Shown: positions 1 through 10,218 of the stretch, piece by piece
How the letters are laid out: every line of letters begins with the position of its first letter
Position numbering within the stretch: the first letter of the stretch is position 1
Assembly (NCBI GenBank): GCA_030765065.1
Contig: CM060989.1
Location: 39,609,501 to 39,673,500, forward strand
DNA length: 64,000 nucleotides
Reading direction: 5' to 3'
Origin: Deroplatys truncata
Lineage: Eukaryota > Arthropoda > Insecta > Mantodea > Mantidae
Program-made: the position numbers and the translations under genes
The notes under the pieces: model-generated
What the model saw: the letters and a program-made list of their open reading frames with translations, nothing else
Database searches by the model: none
Told to the model about the DNA's origin: nothing

Positions 1-604
1 TTAAGAAAATTCCAAGCAATATCTCGAAAACGGTTCACTCAGCAAAAAAAATGTATATGACATAAGTTGTGTATTTTAACGTGATCTACATTTTTTGTGA
101 AGTAAAATTCTGTCTATCTCTTACGGTTTACCAGTTATGCAAAAGTCGTTCACAATAAAGAATACTTTTGGAGACATTCCCAGAAAATTCGAGATATACA
201 TTTCATTTCTCATGACATTATCTTAAACATATGATATTTTCATCAAAATCGTTAGAACCATTTTTGAGCAAATTAAAATTTTCGAAAAATGTTCCATGTA
301 AAGGGTAGTCTGGGGTGGGGGGATTTTCTTGAAAACCTTCGTGTCGCATCTCTGGAAGATACTGAACCTAAATACCAAGTTTGGTGTTTATCCGACTGTT
401 CGTTTTTAAGTTATGCTGTTCACACACACACAGACACACACACAGACACACACACACACACAGACACACACACGGACATGTTTCCAAAAATGCTTTTTTT
501 GGATTCAGTGGGTCTCAAAACATGTATTTCCAGTGAAATCTCGGTATCGAATTTTTGGGTGGAATGCAATACTTCCCCTACTTACTATACGTAGTAGAGA
601 AAGT
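1..604 (-). mobile_element. Fam-H copy, cut by window edge
   Basis: Minus-strand copy ending at its 5' terminus (GTAGAGAAAGT at about 594-604). Its 3' part lies beyond the window. It carries a CA/TG tract at 421-474 and shares private variants with the copy at 1011-1892, of which it is almost a mirror image. Confidence 0.85.
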
Positions 605-606
605 AA

Positions 607-1010
607 AAATAATTTTTAGAAAAAGGTCCGTGTGTGTGAACAGCGTAACTCAAAATCGAAAAGTCGGATAAAAACCAAACTTGGTATTTAGGTTGAATAC
701 CTTCCAAAGATGCGACATGAAGATTTTCAAGAAAATCCCTACTTTAGACTATCCTTTACATGGAAGATTTTTCGAAATGTTTGATTTTCTAAAAAATGGC
801 TAACAATTTCGCTTAAAATGCCTTATAATGAAGATATTTACATGACAAATAAAATGTTTATGCTGGATTTTCTGGGAATAGCCTGTGAAGTCCACTTCTT
901 TTGGAAGAAATTTTGTGTAATCTTTTATAAACGATAGACGAAAGCGAACTACACAGAAATGTAGATCGCTTTAAAACACACAACTTATTTTAAATAAGTT
1001 TTTACTTTTT
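607..1010 (+). mobile_element. Old Fam-H fragment between two young copies
   Basis: Middle part of the older Fam-H subfamily, lacking both ends. It starts near the TG tract and stops at the segment before the 3' half. It acts as the spacer between the inverted young copies on either side, so the young copies probably inserted into an older one. Confidence 0.75.
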
Positions 1011-1892
1011 ACTTTCTCTACTACGTATAGTAAGTAGGGGAAGTATTGCATTCCACCCAAAAATTCGATACCGAGATTTCACTGGAAATACATGTTTTGA
1101 GACCCACTGAATCCAAAAAAAGCATTTTTGGAAACATGTCCGTGTGTGTGTCTGTGTGTGTGTGTGTCTGTGTGTGTGTCTGTGTGTGTGTCTGTGAACA
1201 GCATAACTCAAAAACGAACAGTCGGATAAACACCAAACTTGGTATTTAGGTTCAGTATCTTCCAGAGATGCGACACGAAGGTTTTCAAGAAAATCCCCCC
1301 ACCCCAGACTACCCTTTACATGGAAGATTTTTCGAAAATTTTAATTTGCTCAAAAATGGCTCTAACGATTTTGATGAAAATATCATATGTTTAAGATAAT
1401 GTCATGAGAAATGAAATGTATATCTCGAATTTTCTGGGAATGTCTCCAAAAGTATTCTTTATTGTGAACGACTTTTGCATAACTGGTAAACCGTAAGAGA
1501 TAGACAGAATTTTACTTCACAAAAAATGTAGATCACGTTAGAATACACAACTTATGTCATATACATTTTTTTGTTGAGTGAACCGTTTTCGAGATATTGC
1601 TTGTGATTTTCTTAAATTTTTCAATACTTATACTTTTTCTCAAATTCGTTATTCATTTTTTTTATGTCCTGGACATGCAAAGAGAATGAACTGCGCCACA
1701 TGACAACCAGCGTTAAAATATTTGACTATCGCTTAAAAGCTACCATATTCCCCTTGCATCTACAAGAAAATTACCAATAAGATTGACATCTCGATATCTC
1801 GATTAACATGAAGCATATGGAGAATAGGCGTTTGTAAAATTAGATTGTACAAGAGTAGAGAAAGTCATGTGAGTGTAACACATCAGATTTTT
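1011..1892 (+). mobile_element. Fam-H complete copy (family description)
   Basis: Representative complete copy, about 880 bases. In order: 5' subterminal inverted repeat ACTTTCTCTACT; a palindromic 5' segment (CTACTACGTATAGTAAGTAG); a conserved block; a TG microsatellite of variable length (1141-1196); a long AT-rich core; the 3' inverted repeat AGTAGAGAAAGT; a stem-loop ATGTG-AGTGTAA-CACAT; and a short tail CAGATTTTT. Copies begin and end in T tracts and show no clear target duplication. This layout matches the non-autonomous Helentron relatives called HINE or DINE-1, so the assignment is an inference from structure. No Rep/helicase coding is present. Open frames crossing the TG tract are by-products of the microsatellite, not genes. 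Confidence 0.75.
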
Positions 1893-2028
1893 CTACTACG
1901 TATAGTAAGTAGGGGAAGTATTGTATTCCACCCAAAATTTCGATACCCAGATTTCACCGGAAATACATGTTTTGAGGCCCCCTGAATCCAAAAAAAGCAT
2001 TTTTGGAAACATGTCCGTGTGTGTCTGT

Positions 2029-2073
<45 letters not shown>

Positions 2074-2541
2074 TGTGAACAGCATAACTCAGAAACGAAC
2101 AGTCGGATAAACACCAAACTTGGTATTTGGGTTCAGTATCTTCCAAGGATGCGACACGAAGGTTTTCAAGAAAATCCCCCCACCCCAGAGTACCCTTTAC
2201 ATGGAACATTTTTCGAAAATTTTAATTTTCTCAAAAATGGCTCTAACGATTTTGATTAAAATGGCATATGTTTAACATATTTTTATGACAAATAAAATGT
2301 ATATCTTGAATTTCCTGGGAATGTCTCCAAAAGTATTCTTTGTTGTGAAAGACTTTTGCATAACTGGTAAATCATAAGAGATAGACAAAATTTTACTACA
2401 CAAAAAATGTAGATCGTGTTAAAATACACAATTTATATCATATACATTTTTTTTATTGAGTGAACCATTTTCGAGATATTACTTGTTATTCCCTTAAATT
2501 TTTCAATACTTTTCTCAAATGGGAATTCGTTATTCATTTTT
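1893..2541 (+). mobile_element. Fam-H partial copy, tandem unit 1
   Basis: Begins directly at CTACTACG after the T-tail of the previous copy, lacking the first bases. It stops in the motif TTCGTTATTCATTTTT, where the next copy begins. About 649 bases; TG tract at 2015-2073. Confidence 0.85.
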
Positions 2542-3187
2542 ACTTTCTCTACTACTTATAGTAAGTAGGGGAAGTATTGCATTCCACCCAAGAATTCGAT
2601 ACCGAGATTTCGCCGGAAATACATGTTTTGAGACCTCCTGAATCCAAAAAAATCATTTTTGGAAACATGTCCGTGTGTGTGTCTGTGTGTGTGTGTCTGT
2701 GTGTCTGTGTGTGTGTCTGTGAACAGCATAACTCAAAAACGAACAGTCGGATAAACACCAAACTTGGTATTTAGGTTCAGTATCTTCCAGAGATGCGACA
2801 CGAAGGTTTTCAAGAAAATCCCCCCACCCCAGACTACCCTTTACATGGAACATTTTTCGAAAATTTTAATTTTCTCAAAAATGCCTCTAACGATTTTGAT
2901 TAAAATATCATATGTTTAAGATAATGTCATGAGAAATGAAATGTATATCTCGAATTTTCTGGGAATGTCTCCAAAAGTATTCTTCATTGTGAACGACTTT
3001 TGCATAACTGGTAAACCATAAGAGATAGACAAAATGTTACTACACAAAAAATGTAGATCGCGTTAAAATACACAACTTATGTCATATACATTTCTTTTCT
3101 TGAGTGAACCGTTTTCGAGATATTGCTTGTTATTTCCTTAAATTTTCCAATACTTATACTTTTTCTCAAATTCGTTATTCATTTTTT
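2542..3187 (+). mobile_element. Fam-H partial copy, tandem unit 2
   Basis: Starts with ACTTTCTCTACTAC and ends at the same internal motif as the preceding unit (TTCGTTATTCATTTTT). About 646 bases. Confidence 0.85.
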
Positions 3188-4073
3188 ACTTTCTCTACTA
3201 CGTATAGTAAGTAGGGGAAGTATTGCATTCCACCCAAAATTCGATACCGAGATTTCACCGGAAATACATGTTTTGAGACCTCCTGAATCCAAAAAAAGCA
3301 TTTTTGGAAACATGTCCGTGTGTGTGTCTGTGTGTGTGTGTCTGTGTGTCTGTGTGTATGTGTGTGTGTCTGTGAACAGCATAACTCAAAAAAGAACAGT
3401 CGGATAAACACCAAACTTGGTATTTAGGTTCAGTATCTTCCAGAGATGCGACACGAAGGTTTTCAAGAAAATCCCCCCACCCCAGACTACCCTTTACATG
3501 GAACATTTTTCGAAAATTTTAATTTTCTCAAAAATGGCTCTAACGATTTTGATTAAAATATCATATGTTTAAGATAATGTCATGAGAAATGAAATGTATA
3601 TCTCGAATTTTCTGGGAATGTCTCCAAAAGTATTCTTCATTGTGAACGACTTTTGCATAACTGGTAAACCATAAGAGATAGACAAAATGTTACTACACAA
3701 AAAATGTAGATCGCGTTAAAATACACAACTTATGTCATATACATTTCTTTTGTTGAGTGAACCGTTTTGGAGATATTGCTTGTTATTTCCTTAAATTTTC
3801 CAATACTTATACTTTTTCTCAAATTCGTTATTCATATTTTTTATGTCCTGGACATGCAAAGAGAATGGAATGCGCCACATAGCAACCAGCGTTAAAATAT
3901 TTGACTATCGCTTAAAAGCTACCATATTCCCCTTGCTTCTACAAGAAAATTACCAATAAGATTGACATCTCGATATCTCGATTAACATAAAGCATATGGA
4001 GAATAAGCGTTTGTAAAAATAGTTTGTACTAGAGTAGAGAAAGTCATGTGAGTGTAACACATCAGATTTTTTT
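3188..4073 (+). mobile_element. Fam-H complete copy closing the tandem run
   Basis: The last unit of the tandem run continues past the common truncation point through the full 3' half, the 3' inverted repeat (4034-4043) and the stem-loop tail. Its 5' part is nearly identical to the two truncated units before it. Confidence 0.85.
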
Positions 4074-4358
4074 GTCTTCGATATGCAAAGAATATTAATC
4101 TGTGGCAAAGCGAATGGTGCTGCACCTAGCAACCAGCTAATAAGAGATATGTATGTGCTTAAAGGCTACTGTATTTGTATATTGCCCTTGTAAATATATA
4201 TTCCTCTTACATCTAGATACAAGAAAATTAGCAATAAGATAGAGTCTGCAAATGTTTATCTCGATTAACATGAAGCATATGGAGAATAAGCGTTTGTATA
4301 AATAGTTTGTACAAGAGTAGAGAAAGTCATGTGAGTGTAACACATCAGATTTTTTTTA
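4074..4358 (+). mobile_element. Fam-H 3' fragment
   Basis: Only the 3' third of a sub-variant (starting TCTTCGATATGCAAAG) is present, complete with the 3' inverted repeat and the ACATCAGATTTTT tail. It follows the previous copy head to tail. Confidence 0.8.
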
Positions 4359-4711
4359 TTGTGGTATAAGCCGTTTCTGAGATATCGGTTATTAAAGGTT
4401 CGAATTGTTCATTTTTTGGTCATTCTCTTTAAAGTCCTTTCAACATCCAGTTGCTTCTCGCGATTGCATGGAAACACTATGGAATTTTAAGGCAAAATAT
4501 ATTGGCCAGCTCTTAAACATTTGACTATTGCTATTCTCTTTTTATCTATAACGAAATTTGTAGTGTAGGTAGATATTTCTGCAAATATTTGTTTGGATTA
4601 AAATATAGTAGACAGAAAAATAAGCTTGTGTAAAAATAATTTCTAAATCCAGTAAGAAACGATAGAGGGTAGAGCTAGTCATGTGAATGTATACATCACA
4701 TATTTTTTCTT
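4359..4711 (+). mobile_element. Old Fam-H 3' fragment
   Basis: 3' part of the older subfamily (motif TTTCTGAGATATCGGTTATT), ending with a decayed inverted repeat and the tail at about 4671-4710. It closes the 4.7-kb Fam-H array. Confidence 0.7.
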
Positions 4712-5176
4712 TAGTTCTACTGCGATTCGGAATTTTTAGGCAACAATTGGATTGGTAATTATTTATTTTAGCATCCAGTGATCATTTGTTTTAAATCAAG
4801 CATAATGTGTACTAAATAATACCCTACTGATGTTTTTTGAGGCAAAATCTTAGTTTCGGAAATAAATAACTAAAAACAACTCGCCTTATCCTTGCACCTC
4901 ATTACACCTTCTATCTAATTGTCTCCCATTTACCTCCCCTTACTCTTTAAGCCCTTTCACCACATTTTCATTCTGATATTAAGAGCCTGTAGCCACTTTG
5001 GTCTCACCTGGAGGGGTACGAAGATGGCCGATGATCAGTCCTCGAGGATCTCAGCCGTTTTGTCATGTTATGATCCCACGCTTCCAATTGAGTTTCTCTA
5101 TTCACCTTTGTAGTTTAAATCCATCTATAAAACAAGTTTTTTGCAAGATGTATAGTTTTTTTTAAGGAAATCATAA
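4712..5176. other. Unassigned intergenic or intronic DNA
   Basis: AT-rich sequence in which I recognise no gene or repeat. A short frame starts with a good initiation context at 5024 (MADDQSSRIS) but reaches a stop after about 30 codons without a credible donor site. Confidence 0.4.
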
Positions 5177-5515
5177 CCCAGCGAGATGACTCAGCGGTGA
5201 AGCTTGAGGTTCGCATTCGGGAGGTCCCGGTTTCGATTCCCGTCGACCGGCCACTCTGACCTTGGGCTTTTCATAGTTTTCCCTGGTCAGTAGGCGAATG
5301 CTGGGGTGGTCTCTCATCCACCACGATTTCCTTTCCTTCATTCATCGCCCTCAGGGAGCTCCAGCAGTGGGACGGGTCTTAGAGCTTGGAGTTCTTAGGG
5401 ACTTCCGCGCGTTTCTGGCGTCCTGTAGACTCCTGTGGTTCCTTCACTTCATCCCTTCCTCCTGGGGTGGTAGCCACAATAGATCTATGTAGGTCGCAGT
5501 GCGCGAGGTGTCCCC
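5177..5515 (+). mobile_element. SINE-A, tRNA-derived
   Basis: Head resembles a tRNA promoter: A-box-like TGACTCAGCGG at 5189 and B-box-like GGTTTCGATTCC at about 5228-5239. The body has the family motif GGTCAGTAGGCGAATGCTGG and a 3' part with TGGTAGCCACAATAG. Other SINE-A copies here are at about 29.4, 32.2, 47.8, 51.6, 55.1, 56.1 and 61.4 kb. It is transcribed by RNA polymerase III when active and is mobilised by a LINE (family knowledge). Confidence 0.75.
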
Positions 5516-5535
5516 CCCTACGTTAAAATAAATAT

Positions 5536-5742
5536 TTTGTTTGTTAACGACGCTGTCAACTGCCAGGATCATATCAGTGCCGCCGGTGTGCCGGAATTTC
5601 GTACTGCAGCAGTAAAAATACTGATATGGGGCTATAGCTTTCAAGCACGCTTAAAAACCATCGGTCTGGGCCGGGTTTTAACCCGCGAACTTGGGATCAG
5701 AAGGCCAACGAACAACTAACTGAGCCACCCAGACTGCCGAAC
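5536..5742 (-). mobile_element. SINE-C, tRNA-derived
   Basis: Read on the minus strand the head is tRNA-like: CAGTCTGGGTGGCTCAGTTAG (A box) and GGGTTAAAACCCGG (B box region). The body extends to about 5536. It abuts SINE-A and is followed by a CCTAA-type repeat. Confidence 0.6.
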
Positions 5743-5756
5743 ACCCTCCATTGTAC

Positions 5757-5790
5757 AACCTAACCAACCTAACCTAACCTAATCTAAGGA
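5757..5790. repeat. Short CCTAA-type repeat
   Basis: About six units of CCTAA or close variants. This equals the common insect telomere unit TTAGG on the other strand. It is very short, so it could equally be a SINE tail or chance. Confidence 0.6.
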
Positions 5791-6583
5791 AACCGTTTAA
5801 AAAAACCTGGTTTGTCATTTAATATGCTTATTTTGTGAGAAACTATCCATTTGAATACATATAACAATTTATGAAACAAACCAAAAGTGCGTGAGGAATT
5901 GAAAAACGAACCCTAAGAATATTGACACCAATTTTGTTGATTTCAAGCTGATCATTTCAAGTGAAACTGAGTAGTGATTCGTGTGAAATGTAGTTTGACA
6001 TTTCAGGTAACGACAATTTTAGTTTTTTTATAGAGCATAACATACTGAAAGAACTAGTCACTTGTTAGAATTGTAAGCAAGAAGATATCCTTATCTGTCG
6101 GTGCAGACCTTAACTACCAAGGAATGCAAGTGGAGTCCGGTTGGAAGAAATCTGAACGCTCAGTGAAGAACAATATAAGGTTGGGGAACCCATAATATCT
6201 TAATAGTAAACATATTAGATTTCAGAGAAGTAAACTAAGGCTGGTTCAAATCCATTGCCTTGAGATCATCCTTTGTCTTCCTGTGTGTTCTTCTGGAGGA
6301 CTAACCGTGATGCATGCGGATTATAATAGGTTTCTCTTAAGTTTTAGTTGTTCATTAATTAATTAATTCATTTGAGAGATCTGCAGAACTATATTGTTCC
6401 TTTTAAGGAGGAAAAGGACAGATTTCTTTCCTTAAAAATACAACAATCAATTTAATACAAATAATACAATTAAATACGACGATATCCTAATTGAAATTTA
6501 TAAAGTTTTCACTCAGTTTCCGAATAGAAAGATGAATAATAAATTTTTTTGACCAATTAAGTTTTGTCCGGTTAAAACGTACA
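5791..6583. other. Unassigned DNA
   Basis: AT-rich sequence with no open frame of interest, no tRNA-like head and no inverted termini that I can see. Confidence 0.4.
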
Positions 6584-6596
6584 AAAACGTCGTTAG

Positions 6597-6804
6597 AAAT
6601 GAAACTTAGTTTGCTCAGAGGCGTCTTTATCAGGCTCGAGGTTCTTTTACGTGCCGTAAATCTACGACACGGGACCCACGTCTTTACTTCCCTTCCGAAG
6701 GTAGGATTTTACGCCCGAAAATATTCCATCACCCTCCGCGGGTTTGAATCCACGTCTTCGGAAACTAGAGGCTAGAATGGTACCCCTAAACCATGGAGGA
6801 CGAC
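6597..6804 (-). mobile_element. SINE-B, truncated, with target duplication
   Basis: Minus-strand copy whose tRNA-like head (complement of CGTCCTCCATGGTTTAGGGG) is at the right end. It is flanked by the 13-base direct repeat AAAACGTCGTTAG at 6584-6596 and 6805-6817. The 3' end of the body is missing relative to longer copies. Confidence 0.85.
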
Positions 6805-7065
6805 AAAACGTCGTTAGGTTATTACTTAACACATATTAAACAAGAATTGAAACAAAATATTGAGTCTTTTTTGAAAAAATAAAAATCAACGACAAATTTT
6901 CCTTGTAAAGAGTAGCTAGGTATAGGTAGGCGACATGAAGATTTTCGGGAGCCGAAGAAGAAACGAAAGTGAACGTTATTATGTTCGTGTTTCTGTTAAA
7001 ACAGATAATTACAGGTGAGAGGATTAAACAAGTTTGAAATTGGTTCTATTTTCCTTCTTCCTCAG

Positions 7066-7267
7066 GAGTCAGTCCCTGCTAGCAGTTACGTCTACTGAAG
7101 ACATTTTGCTGCCGAATAAAACTGTCACGCCTGTTGCGAACTTGGCCGCAAAGAAGCAGCAAGATGCAGCAAGGCGTATATATCAGGCATTGTTACTAAA
7201 TGCATGGCGTCGGCGGCGTCTACAGGCAGTCGACCTAACTGAGAAGCTGGAAAATCTGAAAACTCAG
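7066..7267 (+). CDS. Coiled-coil protein gene, exon a
   Basis: Exon bounded by an acceptor (TTCCTTCTTCCTCAG) and a donor (CAG|GTATGC). The incoming intron is phase 2 and the outgoing one phase 0. It encodes about 67 residues: a polar start (SQSLLAVTSTEDILLPNK), then a basic amphipathic helix with the run AWRRRRLQAVDLTEKLENL that leads into coiled coil. Reading into the intron gives a stop within five codons, which supports the donor. With the three following exons it forms one uninterrupted frame. I do not recognise the protein. Long charged coiled coils are typical of cytoskeletal, centrosomal and ciliary scaffold proteins, but no function is claimed. Confidence 0.8.
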
Positions 7268-7335
7268 GTATGCAGCAAATAAGAACCTGTCGCTATCTAA
7301 AACCTGTCGCTGTTATAAAATAAATAAAACCCTTA

Positions 7336-7360
7336 CGTGTTGCATTCACAAGACTTTTTA
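7336..7360 (-). mobile_element. Old Fam-H 3' end, left of the mariner insertion
   Basis: The motif TTGCATTCACAAGACTTTT matches the Fam-H 3' tail and inverted repeat on the minus strand. It resumes at 8609 after the mariner element, so the mariner inserted into it at a TA. Confidence 0.55.
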
Positions 7361-8606
7361 CGAGGGCTGTCCCAGAAGTACCCAACCTAACAAAGAAAAA
7401 AAAACATCTTTATTTCTCTACATAGTCTCCTTTCAGCTCGATACACTTTTCCCAGCGATGTTCAATAGCTTCGATACCCTGTATATAGTGAGAACCGTCG
7501 AGTTCTGGAAATAGACATCAACTGCAAACACCACCTCTTCATTGTTGGCAAATCTTTTACCACCAAGCCATTTCTTCAACTTTGGAAACACAAAATACTC
7601 AGAAGGGTGAATAGGGTGCACGAGGCAGTAATTCGAACTTTAACTCATTGATTTTGGCCATGGCAATAATGGATGTGTGAACTTGTGCATTGTTTTATGA
7701 AACAAAACCTTCTTTTTCGCTAAATGCGGCCGTTTTTGCTTGATTTCATCATTCAAATGCTGCAATAAGTTTGCATAATACTCGTCATTGATTTCTATTC
7801 CTTTTTGAAGATAATTAATGAAAATTATCCCACGCGTATCCCAAAAAACTGACGCCATGACTTTGCCTGCAGATGGAACTGTCTTCACCTTCTTTGGAGC
7901 CGATTCTCCCCTTTCAATCCACTGTTTTGACTGTTCCTTCGTCTCAGGTGTGAAGTGATGGACCCATGTTTCATCCATGGTTATGAATCGACAAAACACT
8001 AGGTTTTATTGCAGCGAAACATCGCCAAACACTCGACTGAAACATCCTCACGACGCTGCTTTTGTTCAATTGTGAGTATACGCGGCACCCATCTTGAGCG
8101 CAGCTTTCTCATGTTAAATTTTCGGTTAGTGTGCGATGTACAGCATTTTTTGAAATGCCTACGATGTCTGCTAGCTCGCACGCTTTCAGTCGACGGTCAT
8201 CCAATACCATTTTGTGGATTTTCTTCACAATTTCTGGCGTGGTCACCTCATTTGGTCGACCATTACTATGTTCGTCTTGGCAGCTCCTACGGCCTCGCTT
8301 AAACTCTGCCACCCAATATTTTACTGTTGTAAACGAAGGAGCAGACTCCCCCAGAGTTGAATCTGGCTCAGCTTTAACATTAGTTGGACTAAGATCTTTC
8401 AAATGAAAGTATTGTATCGCATAACGATGTTTACAAATTCTCTGAGAGAGTTCACTATTGATGGCTGCCAAACAATTACTAAACAACGTACATCGTCAAA
8501 TTTCAAACTTAAACTTTATAAGGTTGGTACTTTCTATCATAGTCATTTGTTTGAAACAACAACCCCTATATATACGTCAGGTTGGGTACTTCTGGGACTG
8601 CCCTCG
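7361..8606 (-). mobile_element. Mariner-like element, 1,246 bases
   Basis: Terminal inverted repeats of about 28 bases (CGAGGGCTGTCCCAGAAGTA at the left and its near complement at the right end) are flanked by TA at 7359-7360 and 8607-8608. The transposase lies on the minus strand. Tc1/mariner elements insert at TA and duplicate it, exactly as seen. Confidence 0.92.
7433..8486 (-). pseudogene. Mariner transposase, broken
   Basis: Frames in order on the minus strand: an N-terminal DNA-binding part (8486-8109, with the paired helix region around GRPNEVTTPEIVKKIHKM), a linker (RSRWVPRIL), then the catalytic part with the first aspartate in TMDETWVHHF. The segment that should hold the second aspartate reads NNA after a one-base shift near 7690. 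The third catalytic region (PYSP...EYFVFPKLKKWL) has lost residues, including its aspartate. The frame therefore breaks at least twice and the copy is inactive. The family is mariner of the D,D34D type, inferred from the motifs. Confidence 0.85.
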
Positions 8607-8608
8607 TA

Positions 8609-8750
8609 TACTCCTTCTATAACCTATTCTTACAAAAGCTTATTCTTCTATCTACTTCTTGTTAATTCAGGTAAACGTTCAATTTACATTTATACATTTC
8701 GTAGTACGATACAGTAGGTAAAGCGATAGACAGATTTTTAGAGCGTGTCG
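8609..8750 (-). mobile_element. Old Fam-H piece, right of the mariner
   Basis: CTTCTATAACCTATTCTTAC and TTATTCTTCTATCTACTTC match the minus-strand 3' region of old Fam-H and continue the fragment at 7336-7360. Confidence 0.5.
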
Positions 8751-8789
8751 CTGAGATGGCTTTGAAATTACATGTTCTTTGTATGGCCA

Positions 8790-8790
<1 letters not shown>

Positions 8791-8838
<48 letters not shown>

Positions 8839-8839
8839 A

Positions 8840-8898
<59 letters not shown>

Positions 8899-8901
8899 AA
8901 G

Positions 8902-8941
<40 letters not shown>

Positions 8942-8946
8942 GGGGG
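8791..8946. repeat. GA/AAGA microsatellite
   Basis: About 155 bases of GA with regular AAAG interruptions. It produces long Arg-Glu or Ser-Leu frames on both strands that are not genes. Confidence 0.97.
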
Positions 8947-8954
8947 AGAATGAA

Positions 8955-9020
8955 CTCATTTGAGAAAACTATAAATATTTGAAAATTCTAACCGATATCA
9001 AGCAATATCTCGGAAATGGT
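8955..9020 (-). mobile_element. Fam-H fragment
   Basis: Contains AAGCAATATCTCGGAAATGG, the conserved middle of the Fam-H 3' half on the minus strand. Confidence 0.6.
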
Positions 9021-9187
9021 TAATAGATGGCAGATTGTGTTACAAGGGATAAAATAAAACCACTTTTAACACGTGTGGAATATACTACTTTTTAGACAGC
9101 GCTCAGCTTTGTAAAATATCAATACTGAAACTAACAGAGATTACGTTTAGAATGTGGTATTTGAAACAAGAGAAATGACATTAAAAA
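9021..9187 (-). mobile_element. Element X, 3' part: single copy of the 164-base unit
   Basis: Read on the minus strand, this aligns along its whole length with the 164-base tandem unit at 35383-36034 (shared blocks AATCTCTGTTRGTTT, TGATATTTTACAAA and TTAAAAGTGGTTTTA) but is clearly diverged. It continues, across the Fam-H insertion at 9188-10112, into the ORF start of the same element at 10113. Confidence 0.8.
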
Positions 9188-9931
9188 TCTGATGTGTTAC
9201 ACTCACATGACTTTCTCTACTCTTGTACAAACTATTTTTACAAACGCTTATTCTCCATCTACTTCATGTTAATCGAGATAAACATTTGCAGACTCTATCT
9301 TATTGCTAATTTTCTTGTAGATGTAAGGGGAATATATATTTACAAGGGCAGTATCGAAATACAGTAGCCTTTAAGCACATACATATCTCTTAATAGCTGG
9401 TTGCTAGGTGCAGGACCATTCTCCATGCCACAGATTAATACTTTTGCATATCCAAGACAAAAAAATGAATAACGAATTCCTATTTGAGAAAATAAGTATT
9501 GAAAAATTTAAGGGAATAACAAGCAATATCTCGAAAATGGTTCACTGAACAACAAAAATGTATATGACATAAATTGTGTATTTTAGCGCGATCTACATTT
9601 TTTGTGTAGTAAAATTTTGTCTATCTCTTATGGTTTACCAGTTATGCAAAAGTCTTTCACAATGAAGAATACTTTTGGAGACACTCCCAGAAAATTCAAG
9701 ATATACATTTCAGTTGTCATGAAAATATCTTAAACATATAATGTCTTAATCAAAATCGTTAGAGCCATTTTTAGGAAAATTAAAATTTTCGAAAAATGTT
9801 CCATGTAAAGGGTAATCTGGAGTAGGGAGATTTTCTTGAAAACCTTCGTGTCGAATCTCTGGAAGATACGGAACCTAAATACCAAGTTTGATGGTTATCC
9901 GACTGTTCGTTTCTGAGTTATGCTGTTCACA

Positions 9932-9985
<54 letters not shown>

Positions 9986-10112
9986 CATGTTTCCAAAAAT
10001 GCTTTTTTAGGATTCAGGGGTCTCAAAACATGTATTTCCGGTGAAATCTCGGTATCGAATTTTTGGGAGCATTACAATACTTCCCCTACTTACTATACGT
10101 AGTAGAGAAAGT
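9188..10112 (-). mobile_element. Fam-H complete young copy inside element X
   Basis: Complete copy of about 925 bases with a pure CA/TG tract at 9931-9982. The flanking element X sequence is GC followed by T5 on one side and T5 followed by AATGTCATTTC on the other. The paralogous unoccupied site at about 35370-35390 reads GC, T5, AAAGTAATTTC. This places the insertion in a T tract. Confidence 0.9.
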
Positions 10113-10218
10113 AAAAAGCGAGATGTCAGATGTTTTGATTCCCTAACAGTCATTTTCAGTGGAATTATTTTCAGTATGTTTTGCCTTACACCAGGCAATG
10201 AAGCGATTAAATGCTATA
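10113..10218 (-). mobile_element. Element X, ORF segment 2
   Basis: On the minus strand this continues the ORF of element X after the MITE: residues such as AFNRFIAWCKAKHTEN, then a stop, then the sequence leading to the 164-base unit. It is parallel to 35279-35378. Confidence 0.75.

Noticed and set aside
289..594. About 100-codon frames around the TG tracts of Fam-H, with His-Thr repeats
   Set aside because: The same frame recurs in every Fam-H copy and its repetitive part is simply the microsatellite. No splice, start or codon evidence.
5024..5113. Short frame MADDQSSRIS with a good start context
   Set aside because: Stops after about 30 codons, with no donor site and no link to exon a.
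8756..8982. Arg-Glu and Ser-Leu rich frames
   Set aside because: Translations of a GA microsatellite on both strands.
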